From: Flavobacterium lacisediminis
GTDB lineage: Bacteria; Bacteroidota; Bacteroidia; Flavobacteriales; Flavobacteriaceae
Assembly (NCBI RefSeq): GCF_025909975.1
Contig: NZ_JAPCIO010000004.1
Span: forward strand, 1 to 64,000
Direction: 5' to 3'
Length of the DNA: 64,000 nt
The notes beneath the pieces were generated by a model. It saw nothing but the letters and a program-made list of their open reading frames with translations, did not search any database and was not told the origin of the DNA. Shown here piece after piece: positions 53,765 to 63,829 of the stretch. The position numbers and the translations under genes were made by a program. Numbering within the stretch: position 1 is the stretch's first letter; the number at the start of each line of letters is the position of its first letter.

Positions 53765-53772
53765 TATTTTTG
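53765..53772 (+). promoter_or_regulatory. -7 promoter element for tadA
   Basis: TATTTTTG, only 5 bases before the tadA ATG at 53778. No clear -33 element. Confidence 0.5.
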
Positions 53773-53777
53773 TACTT

Positions 53778-54218
53778 ATGGAGAATATTTTTACCGACGA
53801 CTTTTTTATGAAGAAAGCCTTACAAGAAGCCGAAATTGCTTTTGAAAAAGGTGAAATTCCAGTGGGAGCTGTTATTGTGATTGACAATCGCGTCATTGCA
53901 AGAACACACAATTTAACAGAATTACTTCACGATGTTACCGCTCATGCCGAAATGCAAGCGATAACTAGTGCTGCAAACTTCATAGGTGGAAAATATTTAA
54001 AAGATTGTACTTTATACGTGACTTTAGAACCTTGCCAAATGTGTGCAGGTGCTTTGTATTGGTCCCAAATTTCTAAAATTGTTTTTGGTGCTTCAGATGA
54101 AAATCGAGGATTCCAAAAAATGGGAACGCAATTACACCCGAAAACCCAAGTAATTTCAGGTGTTTTAGAAAAAGAATGTGCCGATTTGATGAAAGCATTT
54201 TTTAAAAATAAGCGATAA
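53778..54218 (+). CDS. tadA: tRNA-specific adenosine deaminase (TadA)
   Basis: A 146-residue zinc deaminase that converts A34 to inosine in tRNA-Arg(ACG). Zinc site H-A-E-M-Q-A-I and P-C-Q-M-C-A-G; G-E-I-P-V-G-A-V-I-V near the N-terminus is the usual TadA signature. The start M-E-N-I-F-T-D-D-F-F agrees with family members; a second Met at residue 11 is also possible. Divergent from dxs with overlapping controls. Confidence 0.92.
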   Translation: MENIFTDDFFMKKALQEAEIAFEKGEIPVGAVIVIDNRVIARTHNLTELLHDVTAHAEMQAITSAANFIGGKYLKDCTLYVTLEPCQMCAGALYWSQISKIVFGASDENRGFQKMGTQLHPKTQVISGVLEKECADLMKAFFKNKR

Positions 54219-54332
54219 ATTTTTGTAAGGATTTTATTCAAAAATATTTTTATATTTACGTAAGAATTTGCACGGTTTTTGTTGTTGCTAATTTGAGAAC
54301 AAAAACAAACTAACTCTCTAATCTCCTTCCAA

Positions 54333-57300
54333 ATGAAAACAACTCGTTTTTTACAATTAATATTTGTATTGATTGTAGCTTTGTCGTGCTCTAAAAGCGC
54401 TAAAGATTTCAACTCTGATTTCTCTCAGTTCAAAGCGTATATTCTCAACTTTAGTTCGGGATTGGTCTCGGCAAACAGCGACATTAGAGTAGTTTTAGCT
54501 TTCGATAAAAAAGAATGGACAGCCAACGAAGAGTTAGATGAAAATTTGTTTACCATTAGCCCAAGTGTTGATGGTAAAGTGGTAGCGCTTTCTAATAATA
54601 CCATCGCATTTATTCCAGAAAAAAAATTAGACCAAAATAAAGAATATCAAGTTACGCTTCATTTGTCGGAACTGACGAATGTTCCTAGCAAATTAAAAGA
54701 TTTTAACTTCACAATTAAAACCATAAAGCAAGATTTTATGGTAACGACAAATGATTTGCAATCGTACAGTAAAGATTACCAATATTTAAACGGAGTAATC
54801 ACGTCAAGTGATGATTTGGATTTTGAAACTGCAAAAAAACTTATTTCTGTTAATCAAGAAGATAAAGCGGTAAAAATTAAGTTTGTCAAAGAGTTAAGCA
54901 ATAAAAAGGAATACAAATTTGTAATCGATAGCATTAAAAGAGAAGTCGAAGACACTAAAATTAAAATTTCATGGGATGGAACTCCTTTTGATATCGACCA
55001 AAAAGGCGAAATGCTCTACGATATTCCTGGAAAAAGTAATTTTAAAATAGTTTCGGCTGAAGTTGAGAAAGACAACAATCAAGTCTTATTATTAAACTTT
55101 TCTGACCCATTAAACAGAGATCAAGATTTTTCTGGTTTAGTACAAGTAGAATCAGCTCTTAATTTACGTTTTGCAACCGCAGGAAATTTACTAAAGGTAT
55201 TTTTCAAAGAACCTTTAAAAGGCGAACTTTTAGTAGAAGTTTTTCAAGGAATTGAAAGCGAAGACGGCTTCAAAATGAAACAAAATTTTTCCGAAAAAGT
55301 TACGTTCGAACAAGTAAAACCTGGAGTTCGTTTCATAAAAAGCGGAACGATTTTACCAAGTTCAAATAACTTAAAAATCAATTTTGAATCGGTTAATTTG
55401 AGCGCAGTTGATGTAAAGGTGTATCAAATTTATAAAAACAATATTCTACAGTTTCTTCAAGATAACGAATTAAATGGAAGTCAAAATCTAAGAAAAGTAG
55501 CTCAACCTATAGTTAAGAAAACCATTGCGTTAAATAAAAATAAATTGCAAAATTCCAGCAAATGGAATGCGTATGCGATTGATTTATCTAAAATAATCAC
55601 ACCAAATCCTGGTGCCATTTATCGCGTTGAAATATCGTATAAACGTAAATATTCGCTTTACAAATGTACTTCGGCTTACGTTGATGAAGGAAATGAAGAA
55701 GAGGAAGAACAAGATGATGAAGTAAGAAGTAGTCAAGATTATTACGACGATTATTATTACGAAGGTTATGATTGGTACGAAAGAGAAGATCCGTGTACCG
55801 ATTCGTACTATTACAACAACACTATTTTTACGAATGTTATTGCTTCCGATTTAGGAGTTATAGCAAAACGTGGCGGAAACGGTTCGTATGTTTTTGCCGT
55901 GAATAACATTGTTTCAACACAGCCAGTTGCATCAGCTAAAATTGAATTGTATAATTTTCAACAACAACTTTTAGGAACTATCACAACCGATAGTGAAGGA
56001 ATAGCAAAAACCGAGTTGAAAAAATATGCCTTTTTTGCGATTGTTACCAAAGACAAAAACACAACTTACGTGAAATTAGATGAAGGACAATCATTGTCTG
56101 TTAGTAATTTTGATGTCGGTGGTGAAGAATTACAAAAAGGCTTAAAAGGATTTATCTATGGAGAAAGAGGTGTTTGGCGTCCAGGCGATACTTTGCATTT
56201 GGCTTTCATGTTGAATGATGTGGAAAGCAAATTAGAAAAATCACACCCAATTACGTTTAAGTTAAGCGATCCGCAAGGAAAAATGCGTTACCAAATGGTC
56301 CAAAAATATAACAGTTTAAACCATTATAAATTCAAATTAGCCACAAAAGATAACGACCCAACAGGAAATTGGGAAGTAAAAATTTCTGTCGGTGGGGTAC
56401 ATTTTTACAAAAGCATCAAGATTGAAACCATCAAACCAAATCGTTTAAAAATTAAAAATAGTTTTGCTGATAAACAACTTTCGGGTAATAGATTAAACGG
56501 TGGCGAAGTTGAAGTAGCTTGGTTGCATGGAGCGGTTGCAAAAAATCTGAAAGTAGAAATGCAAGCTAAATTCTTGGAACAACAAACTGTTTTCAAAAAG
56601 TATGAGAAATATGATTTTGATGATGAAGTGCGTAAATTTTATACCGAAGAAGTAAACGTTTTTTCAGGAAAAGTTAATGATTTAGGAAAAGCTAAAGTTG
56701 CGATTCAACCTAAAATAACAAGTCAAGCACCAGGAAAATTGAAAATGGTTTTCCAAACAAAAGCCTTCGAAAATGGTGGTGATTTTAGTACTGATGTAGC
56801 TACAGCAACGTATTCTCCGTATAAAACTTACGTTGGAATAAAAGCTCCAGAACCAAACAAATACGGCTTATTAGAAACCGATAAAGTAAATCGCTATGAT
56901 ATCGTGACTTTAGATGAATTGGGTAAACCAAAATCAGTTAGAAATTTAACAGTTCGTGTATATAAAGTAGAATGGCGTTGGTGGTGGAATTCTGACGGAG
57001 ATGATTTATCACAATATAACTCTTCAGAAGTAACAACGGCTTACAGAAATTATGTGGTTTCAACTGATGCCACAGGAAAAGCAAGTGTTCAATTTAAAAT
57101 TCCAGAAGCTGATTGGGGAAGATATTTAATTCGAGTAGAAGATACTTATGATGGTCATGCTACAAGTTTAACCTCATATATCGATTGGCCATATTGGTCA
57201 GGAAAATCGCGTCAAGGAAGTAGCGAAACAGCAAATATGCTAGTATTTACAACCAACAAAGAAAAATACAATGTTGGAGAAAATGCTATCGTTTCTTTCC

Positions 57301-59828
57301 CGTCAAGTGAAGGCGGAAGAGCTTTAATTTCGATTGAAAACGGTTCGAAAGTTATTAAAACACTTTGGGCAACCACTAAAAAAGGAGAAACACAAGTGGA
57401 AGTTCCTATCACGGGTGATATGGCGCCAAATGTATATTTCCATATTTCGTTGTTAAAACCACACGCGTCTACAATAAATGACACGCCAATTAGAATGTAC
57501 GGAATTTTGCCAGTAGAAGTTATCAATAAAAATACCGTTTTAGAGCCTGAAGTATCAATTCCTGCGGTGTTAAAACCGGAACAAAAAACTATCGTAAAAG
57601 TAAGTGAAAAATCAGGTAAAGAAATGACCTATACCATTGCAATTGTAGATGATGGCTTGTTAGATTTAACCCGATTTAAAACTCCAAATGCTTGGGATAA
57701 ATTCTATTCAAGACAAGCGCTTGGCGTAAAAACTTGGGATGTTTATGATGATGTAATTGGTGCTTATGGTGGAAAAATAAACCAGATTTTTAGTATTGGT
57801 GGTGACCAAGATTTAGCAGGAGGAAATGCCAAAAAAGCGAATCGATTTAAACCAGTTGTCATTTATTTAGGACCATTTAAATTAGAAAAAGGACAAACCA
57901 AATCACATACGATTACCTTACCAAATTATGTTGGTTCGGTACGAACAATGGTTGTTGCTGGTGATGCCAAAACTAGTGCTTACGGAAGTGTAGAAAAAAC
58001 TTCTTTTGTGAGAAAACCTGTTATGGTATTGGCTTCGGTACCAAGAAAAATTTCTCCAAACGAAAGAATTATGTTGCCAGTAACCGTTTTCGCAATGGAA
58101 AGCCAAGTGAAAAATGTTAATGTACAATTAAAAACAAATAATGGAGTACGAATCATTGGGAATACAACTCAAAATGTAAGCTTCAGTTCGCCAGATGAAA
58201 AAGTAGTCTACTTTAATTTAGAAGTTGGAAGTGCAACAGGAATTGGAAAAATTGAAGTTATTGCCACATCAGGAAAAGAAAAATCAACCTATGCAGTGGA
58301 AGTTGATGTTACGAATCCGAATCCAGTTACGAATGATTACGTAGATATGGTAATTCCGGCAAACGGCTCCAAAACAATCAATTGGAAAACATTTGGAGTG
58401 GCAGGAAGTAACAAAGCAAGATTAGAAGTTTCGTCTTTTCCAACCATCAATTTTAATGGTCGATTGAGTTATTTGATTCAATATCCACATGGTTGTGTGG
58501 AGCAAACGACTTCGGCTGTATTTCCACAATTGTATTTGGCGGATATTATGGATGTTGATGCGAACAAAAAAGCAGAAATTCAACGAAATATCAATGCTGG
58601 AATTCAAAAATTAGGGAATTTCCAATTATCAAATGGTGGATTAAGTTATTGGCAAGGAAATAATTATGTAGATGATTGGGCCACTTCTTATGCTGGACAT
58701 TTCTTAATTGAAGCAGAGAAAAAAGGATACGTTTTACCTATCGGATTTAAAAACAAGTGGATTTCGTTCCAACAATCCGAAGCTAAAAAATGGCGATTCA
58801 ACGCGCAATATCGCAATGACTTTGCTCAAGCGTATCGTTTATACACTTTAGCATTAGCAGGTTCAGCTGATATGGGTTCAATGAACAGATTAAGAGAAAC
58901 TACCGGAATCTCAAACGAATCAAAATTGAGATTAGCAGCCGCTTATGCTTTAGCCGGTCAAAAGAAAGCCGCGTTATCTTTGATAGGAACAACAACTGCT
59001 CAAGAAGACAAACGATATGCAGATTATTACTACGGTTCGGAAGAAAGAAATAGAGCTATGGTTTTAGAAACCTACATTTTGGTAGATAACAAAACGAAAG
59101 CGTATGAAATGGCAAACAAATTAGCCAAGGATTTATCTTCTAATCGTTATATGAGTACACAAACCACTGCTTTTGGATTGTATGCTATGTCAAAATTCGC
59201 GCTTAAAAATGGTGGAAAAGGTGTGAATATAACGTATTCTATAGCTGGAAAATCAGAAACAGTTAGTTCTAAAAAATCATTTGTGGATAGAAATTTAGTA
59301 GCAAAACAAGGTTCAAATTCGGTAACGATTCAAAATAAAAACAGCGGAACACTTTATGTTCGTGTATTAAATAGCGGAATTTTACCTGTTGGACAAGAAA
59401 AAGAAATTCAGGAAAACTTCTCAACCTCGGTAGTTTATAAAGATAGAAAAGGAACTGTTTTGAATTTAAGTTCTGTAAAACAAGGAACAGAAATCGTCGC
59501 GCAAGTAACTATTAGAAATCAGTCGGATGAAACATTAGAAAATGTAGCACTTTCGCAAATTGTTCCTTCTGGATTTGAAATTATGAATTCACGTTATACC
59601 GATTTTGGAAGTTATGCCGAAAACAAAGCCGATTACATTGATATTCGCGATGACAGAACACAATTCTATTTCGGAATCAGATCGGGTGAAACCAAAACGT
59701 TTACCATGTTGTTAAATGCCACTTATTTAGGAAAATATTATTTCCCAGGAGTGCAATGTGAAGCGATGTACGACAATAATTATTTGGCAAGAACCAAAGG
59801 ACAATGGGTGCAAATAGTGAAAGAGTAA
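54333..59828 (+). CDS. Alpha-2-macroglobulin family lipoprotein (YfhM-like)
   Basis: An 1831-residue lipoprotein. Lipobox V-A-L-S-C gives lipidated C19, so it is anchored in the envelope. Macroglobulin (MG) domains fill most of the protein, with an unusual acidic/Tyr-rich insert at about residues 449-495. The thioester motif is C1388-V-E-Q in P-H-G-C-V-E-Q-T-T-S, followed by an alpha/alpha-toroid domain. Bacterial A2M is thought to trap foreign proteases by covalent capture. The pbpC gene overlaps its 3' end by 25 bases, the standard pairing that ties protease defence to wall repair. Confidence 0.93.
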   Translation: MKTTRFLQLIFVLIVALSCSKSAKDFNSDFSQFKAYILNFSSGLVSANSDIRVVLAFDKKEWTANEELDENLFTISPSVDGKVVALSNNTIAFIPEKKLDQNKEYQVTLHLSELTNVPSKLKDFNFTIKTIKQDFMVTTNDLQSYSKDYQYLNGVITSSDDLDFETAKKLISVNQEDKAVKIKFVKELSNKKEYKFVIDSIKREVEDTKIKISWDGTPFDIDQKGEMLYDIPGKSNFKIVSAEVEKDNNQVLLLNFSDPLNRDQDFSGLVQVESALNLRFATAGNLLKVFFKEPLKGELLVEVFQGIESEDGFKMKQNFSEKVTFEQVKPGVRFIKSGTILPSSNNLKINFESVNLSAVDVKVYQIYKNNILQFLQDNELNGSQNLRKVAQPIVKKTIALNKNKLQNSSKWNAYAIDLSKIITPNPGAIYRVEISYKRKYSLYKCTSAYVDEGNEEEEEQDDEVRSSQDYYDDYYYEGYDWYEREDPCTDSYYYNNTIFTNVIASDLGVIAKRGGNGSYVFAVNNIVSTQPVASAKIELYNFQQQLLGTITTDSEGIAKTELKKYAFFAIVTKDKNTTYVKLDEGQSLSVSNFDVGGEELQKGLKGFIYGERGVWRPGDTLHLAFMLNDVESKLEKSHPITFKLSDPQGKMRYQMVQKYNSLNHYKFKLATKDNDPTGNWEVKISVGGVHFYKSIKIETIKPNRLKIKNSFADKQLSGNRLNGGEVEVAWLHGAVAKNLKVEMQAKFLEQQTVFKKYEKYDFDDEVRKFYTEEVNVFSGKVNDLGKAKVAIQPKITSQAPGKLKMVFQTKAFENGGDFSTDVATATYSPYKTYVGIKAPEPNKYGLLETDKVNRYDIVTLDELGKPKSVRNLTVRVYKVEWRWWWNSDGDDLSQYNSSEVTTAYRNYVVSTDATGKASVQFKIPEADWGRYLIRVEDTYDGHATSLTSYIDWPYWSGKSRQGSSETANMLVFTTNKEKYNVGENAIVSFPSSEGGRALISIENGSKVIKTLWATTKKGETQVEVPITGDMAPNVYFHISLLKPHASTINDTPIRMYGILPVEVINKNTVLEPEVSIPAVLKPEQKTIVKVSEKSGKEMTYTIAIVDDGLLDLTRFKTPNAWDKFYSRQALGVKTWDVYDDVIGAYGGKINQIFSIGGDQDLAGGNAKKANRFKPVVIYLGPFKLEKGQTKSHTITLPNYVGSVRTMVVAGDAKTSAYGSVEKTSFVRKPVMVLASVPRKISPNERIMLPVTVFAMESQVKNVNVQLKTNNGVRIIGNTTQNVSFSSPDEKVVYFNLEVGSATGIGKIEVIATSGKEKSTYAVEVDVTNPNPVTNDYVDMVIPANGSKTINWKTFGVAGSNKARLEVSSFPTINFNGRLSYLIQYPHGCVEQTTSAVFPQLYLADIMDVDANKKAEIQRNINAGIQKLGNFQLSNGGLSYWQGNNYVDDWATSYAGHFLIEAEKKGYVLPIGFKNKWISFQQSEAKKWRFNAQYRNDFAQAYRLYTLALAGSADMGSMNRLRETTGISNESKLRLAAAYALAGQKKAALSLIGTTTAQEDKRYADYYYGSEERNRAMVLETYILVDNKTKAYEMANKLAKDLSSNRYMSTQTTAFGLYAMSKFALKNGGKGVNITYSIAGKSETVSSKKSFVDRNLVAKQGSNSVTIQNKNSGTLYVRVLNSGILPVGQEKEIQENFSTSVVYKDRKGTVLNLSSVKQGTEIVAQVTIRNQSDETLENVALSQIVPSGFEIMNSRYTDFGSYAENKADYIDIRDDRTQFYFGIRSGETKTFTMLLNATYLGKYYFPGVQCEAMYDNNYLARTKGQWVQIVKE

Positions 59829-62188
59829 GTTGGTTTACTCGATTAAAAACTAAAATTAGAAATAATAAAATTAAAACTGCCATAAGCTTATTGCTTGTGG
59901 TAGTTTACTATTTCTCACTCCCAAGAAAACTTTTTGAAAACAACTATTCTACCGTAATTGAAAGTCAAGACGGGCAGCTTTTAGGAGCTAAAATCGCTTC
60001 CGATGGGCAATGGCGTTTTCCAGAAAGTGATAGTGTGCCTCATAAATTTCAGAAATGTATTGTTGCTTTTGAAGACCAACATTTTTATAAACATTTTGGG
60101 TTTAACCCAATTTCTATGTATCACGCTTTTAAACAAAATCGAAAAGCAAATCGTGTAGTTCGAGGTGGAAGTACGCTAACCCAACAAGTAATTCGTTTGC
60201 ATCGAAACGGAAAGTCGCGCTCCTATTTTGAAAAAGGAATCGAAATGATTCTCGCAACGCGTTTAGAATTTCGTCATTCGAAAGATAAAATTTTAGAATT
60301 GTATTGTGCGCATGCGCCTTTTGGAAGTAATGTAGTAGGTTTAGAAATGGCGTCTTGGAAATATTTCGGATTGCAACCCCATCAATTATCGTGGGCGGAA
60401 GCCGCTACTTTAGCGGTTTTACCCAATGCGCCAAGTTTAATTTATCCAGGTAAAAATCAAGAACGATTATTAGCGAAACGCAATCGATTACTAAAGAAAT
60501 TGTACAACGATAACGTCATAGACAAAGCAACTTACGAATTATCATTACAAGAAAGTTTACCTCAAAAACCGTTTGATGTACCACAAATTGCGTCTCATTT
60601 GGTTCAAAAAGTAGCAAAAGAACATCCTACAGAAAAAATAAAAACCACCATTCAATTGGATTTACAAGAGCGTACCAACGAAATCGTAAAACAATATTAT
60701 AACTATTACAAACAAAATCAAGTCTATAATATTTCTGTTTTGGTGGTTGATGTAAAAACGCGTAACGTAATTACATATGTTGGAAACAGTCCAACGGATA
60801 AAGAGCATCAAAAAGACGTAGATATTATTGAAGCGCCACGAAGTACAGGAAGTATTTTGAAACCCTATTTGTATGCTGCCATGCTGAATGATGGTTACAT
60901 CTTACCGCAAACTTTGGTTCCTGATGTTCCTACCCAAATTTCAGGATATTCGCCTCAGAATTTCAATTTAACTTATGATGGAGCGGTTCCTGCGAGTAGA
61001 GCTTTGGCGCGTTCTTTGAATATTCCGTCTGTTTTGATGTTACAAGATTATTCTGTGAATCAGTTTTATGAAAAATTACAACAATTAAAGTTGCGAAATG
61101 TAAATCGACAACCTTCTATTTATGGTTTATCGTTGATTTTAGGTGGAGCTGAATCGAATTTGTGGGATTTGTGTAAAGCGTATGCTTATATGTCTTCCAC
61201 GCTGACGTATTTCAATCAAAACGATTCCAAATATCGTAAGAATGAAATGCTAAATTTGAATTACGATGCTGATTTTCAACCCGATTTTGGAAGTAGTTCA
61301 CGTCAGAAAAACATTTTTGGTGCTGGCGCTATTTGGCAAACCTTTAATGCGATGAAAGAAGTTAACCGACCAGAAGGTGATGAAGCTTGGAAATTCTACG
61401 ATTCTTCATTAGAAATCGCATGGAAAACAGGAACTAGTTTTGGTAGTAGAGATGCTTGGGCAATTGGGGTTACCAAAGATTATGTAGTGGGAATTTGGGT
61501 AGGAAATGCCACAGGCGAAGGAAGACCATTATTAACTGGAGTTGATAGTGCAGCTCCGATTTTATTTGACGTTTTCAGATTATTACCAAAATCGAAATGG
61601 TTTGAAATACCTTATAACGACTTAGATCCTGTCGAGGTTTGTGAGCTTTCGGGTTATTTAGCGCAAGAACATTGTCCGAAAATAAAACAATGGATTCCAA
61701 AAACAGCTAAAAAAACAGACAATTGTCCGTATCATAAAATTATTCATTTAGATAAAAATCAGCAATTTAGAGTCAATAGTAATTGTGAAAGTGTTGATGA
61801 AATGATAACCAAATCTTGGTTTGTTCTACCACCGGTTATGGAATGGTATTATAAAAGTAAAAATGTAAATTATCAAAATTTACCACCATTCAGAAGTGAT
61901 TGCGTAGACGCTTTACAAGACAAACGTATGGATTTTATCTATCCAAAAGCTAACACTAAAATTATATTAACTAAAGATTTTGAAAGTAAAGTGCAGCCCG
62001 CCATCATCAAAGTAGCGCATTCTAATTCAAACGCGGAGTTATTCTGGTATTTAGACGATAAATATGTAGGAACCACAAAAACCTTTCACGAGAAACCTAT
62101 TTTTGCTACAACAGGATTTCATATCATTACCGTAGTAGATGAATTTGGTAACGAAATCAGAAGAAAAGTACAATTTGAGAGTGAATAA
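59804..62188 (+). CDS. pbpC: Penicillin-binding protein 1C
   Basis: A 794-residue bifunctional peptidoglycan synthase. A membrane anchor (about 24-40) leads to the GT51 domain (V-A-F-E-D-Q-H-F-Y-K-H-F-G; R-G-G-S-T-L-T-Q-Q at about 120). The transpeptidase domain has S350-I-L-K353, S-L-N and K541-T-G-T. A C-terminal BiPBP_C domain (after about 700) follows, as in PBP1C. The ATG lies 25 bases inside the A2M gene in another frame and no later start fits, so translational coupling is likely. Confidence 0.94.
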   Translation: MGANSERVSWFTRLKTKIRNNKIKTAISLLLVVVYYFSLPRKLFENNYSTVIESQDGQLLGAKIASDGQWRFPESDSVPHKFQKCIVAFEDQHFYKHFGFNPISMYHAFKQNRKANRVVRGGSTLTQQVIRLHRNGKSRSYFEKGIEMILATRLEFRHSKDKILELYCAHAPFGSNVVGLEMASWKYFGLQPHQLSWAEAATLAVLPNAPSLIYPGKNQERLLAKRNRLLKKLYNDNVIDKATYELSLQESLPQKPFDVPQIASHLVQKVAKEHPTEKIKTTIQLDLQERTNEIVKQYYNYYKQNQVYNISVLVVDVKTRNVITYVGNSPTDKEHQKDVDIIEAPRSTGSILKPYLYAAMLNDGYILPQTLVPDVPTQISGYSPQNFNLTYDGAVPASRALARSLNIPSVLMLQDYSVNQFYEKLQQLKLRNVNRQPSIYGLSLILGGAESNLWDLCKAYAYMSSTLTYFNQNDSKYRKNEMLNLNYDADFQPDFGSSSRQKNIFGAGAIWQTFNAMKEVNRPEGDEAWKFYDSSLEIAWKTGTSFGSRDAWAIGVTKDYVVGIWVGNATGEGRPLLTGVDSAAPILFDVFRLLPKSKWFEIPYNDLDPVEVCELSGYLAQEHCPKIKQWIPKTAKKTDNCPYHKIIHLDKNQQFRVNSNCESVDEMITKSWFVLPPVMEWYYKSKNVNYQNLPPFRSDCVDALQDKRMDFIYPKANTKIILTKDFESKVQPAIIKVAHSNSNAELFWYLDDKYVGTTKTFHEKPIFATTGFHIITVVDEFGNEIRRKVQFESE

Positions 62189-62192
62189 AAAC

Positions 62193-62226
62193 AAAAAAAC
62201 CGCCAATCTTTCGAAAGGCGGTTTTT
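62193..62226. terminator. Bidirectional terminator between pbpC and rng
   Basis: AAAAAACCGCC (62193-62203) pairs with GGCGGTTTTTT (62216-62226). It sits between the convergent stops of pbpC and rng. Confidence 0.85.
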
Positions 62227-62250
62227 TATTTTTACAGGATACATCCCATA

Positions 62251-63801
62251 TTATTTTACTATAATTTCATTTCCTTCTTTATCAAGGAAGTGATATTCTA
62301 GATACGTGTAAGCGTCACGAGGTATAATTTTCACCCATTTCTTATATTCGAAAAACCATTTCGAACGTAATGATGGAAAACCTTTTGTAAGGTATGCTGC
62401 CACAAAAGGGTGTACATTAAGTACAACTTTTTTATGGTCTTTTATAATGCGTTCAAGGTCAGATGCTATTTTGTCGATGATTAAAATTGGAGCTTCAATT
62501 TCCCCGTTTTCATTGTTAGGGTCTTCTTCTCTTGTTTTAATATTAACTTCTGGTCTAACTCTTTGTCTAGTTATTTGAATTAATCCAAATTTGCTAGGAG
62601 GCAAGATTTTATGCTTGGCCTTATCGTCACTCATTTCTTCTCTTAAGAAGTCGTACAATACTTTGCGGTTTTCTGGATTTTGCATATCAATGAAATCCAC
62701 CACAATAATTCCGCCCATGTCTCTAAGTCGTAACTGACGTGCAATTTCAGCTGCAGCAATCATATTAACTTCTAGAGCAGTATCTTCTTGGCTAGTTGCT
62801 TTGCTTGAACGATTTCCGCTGTTCACGTCGATAACGTGTAAAGCTTCGGTATGTTCAATAATTAAATAAGCACCTTTGCTCATGGAAACTGTTTTTCCAA
62901 AAGACGTTTTTATTTGTCGTTCAATATTGTATTTCTCAAAAAGAGGCAGTTCCTTAGACTGATAGTGTTTTACGATAGACACTTTATCGGGAGCTATTTC
63001 TTGCAAATACTCCTTCGTTTCAAGATACAAATCTTCATCATCAACATGAATTCCAGTGAAGGTATCATTAAATACATCTCTTAAGATAGAAGAAGCTTTG
63101 TTAAGTTCTCCTAATACTTTTGATGGATGATGAGCAGTTTGTAACCTTCTGCTCATTGCTGACCAACGGTCAAGCAGTGTTTGCAGGTCTTTATCAAGTT
63201 CGGCTACTTTTTTGCCTTCGGCTACTGTTCTCACAATAACCCCGAATCCTTTTGGTTTAATAGATTGAACCAGTCGTTTTAATCGGTCTTTTTCTTCTCT
63301 TGATTCTATTTTTTGAGAAACAGAAACTCGGTCTGAAAAAGGAACTAAAACCACATATCTTCCAGCTAAAGAAATCTCAGAACTAATTCTGGGACCTTTG
63401 GTAGAGATAGGCTCTTTTACTACTTGAACTAAAACTGATTGATTGGCACTTAGAATGTCGGTTATAGAGCCATCTTTGTCAATTTCAGCTTCAAAAGGAA
63501 AATTTTTGAGTGAATAATCTTTTATTTTACCTGCGCTTACAAGTTTAATGAATTTCATTAAAGAAGGAAGATTTGGACCTAAGTCGTGATAATGCAAAAA
63601 AGCATCTTTCTCATGACCTAAATTCACAAATGCGGCATTTAAGCCAGCAACGGGTTTACGGATTTTGGCAATAAAAATATCACCAACCGCAAAATTGCTT
63701 TGTTTTTCTTCTTCTTTGTGTAATTCAATTAGTTTTCCATCTTTTAATAAGGCAAAATCTACAGCGTCTGAACCTGATCGAATAATTAACTCTTTGTTCA
63801 T
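62251..63801 (-). CDS. rng: Ribonuclease E/G family protein
   Basis: A 516-residue endoribonuclease of RNA processing and decay. S1 domain (about 35-125), RNase H-like and 5'-sensor regions, then the DNase I-like catalytic part with the metal-binding Asp of H-V-I-D-V-N-S-G-N and I-V-V-D-F-I-D-M. The C-P-x-C zinc-link that joins subunits in E. coli RNase E is absent; the corresponding stretch is K-T-R-E-E-D-P-N-N-E-N-G. With the start at 63801 (M-N-K-E-L-I-I-R) the protein has no cysteine. A frame 9 bases longer (63810) is possible. A small hairpin precedes the start. Confidence 0.92.
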   Translation of the reverse strand: MNKELIIRSGSDAVDFALLKDGKLIELHKEEEKQSNFAVGDIFIAKIRKPVAGLNAAFVNLGHEKDAFLHYHDLGPNLPSLMKFIKLVSAGKIKDYSLKNFPFEAEIDKDGSITDILSANQSVLVQVVKEPISTKGPRISSEISLAGRYVVLVPFSDRVSVSQKIESREEKDRLKRLVQSIKPKGFGVIVRTVAEGKKVAELDKDLQTLLDRWSAMSRRLQTAHHPSKVLGELNKASSILRDVFNDTFTGIHVDDEDLYLETKEYLQEIAPDKVSIVKHYQSKELPLFEKYNIERQIKTSFGKTVSMSKGAYLIIEHTEALHVIDVNSGNRSSKATSQEDTALEVNMIAAAEIARQLRLRDMGGIIVVDFIDMQNPENRKVLYDFLREEMSDDKAKHKILPPSKFGLIQITRQRVRPEVNIKTREEDPNNENGEIEAPILIIDKIASDLERIIKDHKKVVLNVHPFVAAYLTKGFPSLRSKWFFEYKKWVKIIPRDAYTYLEYHFLDKEGNEIIVK

Positions 63802-63816
63802 GCAGTACATTTTTAT

Positions 63817-63829
63817 CCGAACTTTTCGG
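63817..63829 (-). promoter_or_regulatory. Small hairpin just upstream of rng
   Basis: CCGAA-CTT-TTCGG is a perfect 5-base stem with a 3-base loop, 15 bases before the ATG at 63801 in the presumed leader. RNase E/G genes are autoregulated through leader structures in some bacteria, but this stem is short and no promoter was located. Confidence 0.3.

Noticed and set aside
53942..54412. 156-codon minus-strand ORF covering tadA and the A2M start
   Set aside because: Opposite to two well-supported genes and without recognisable features.
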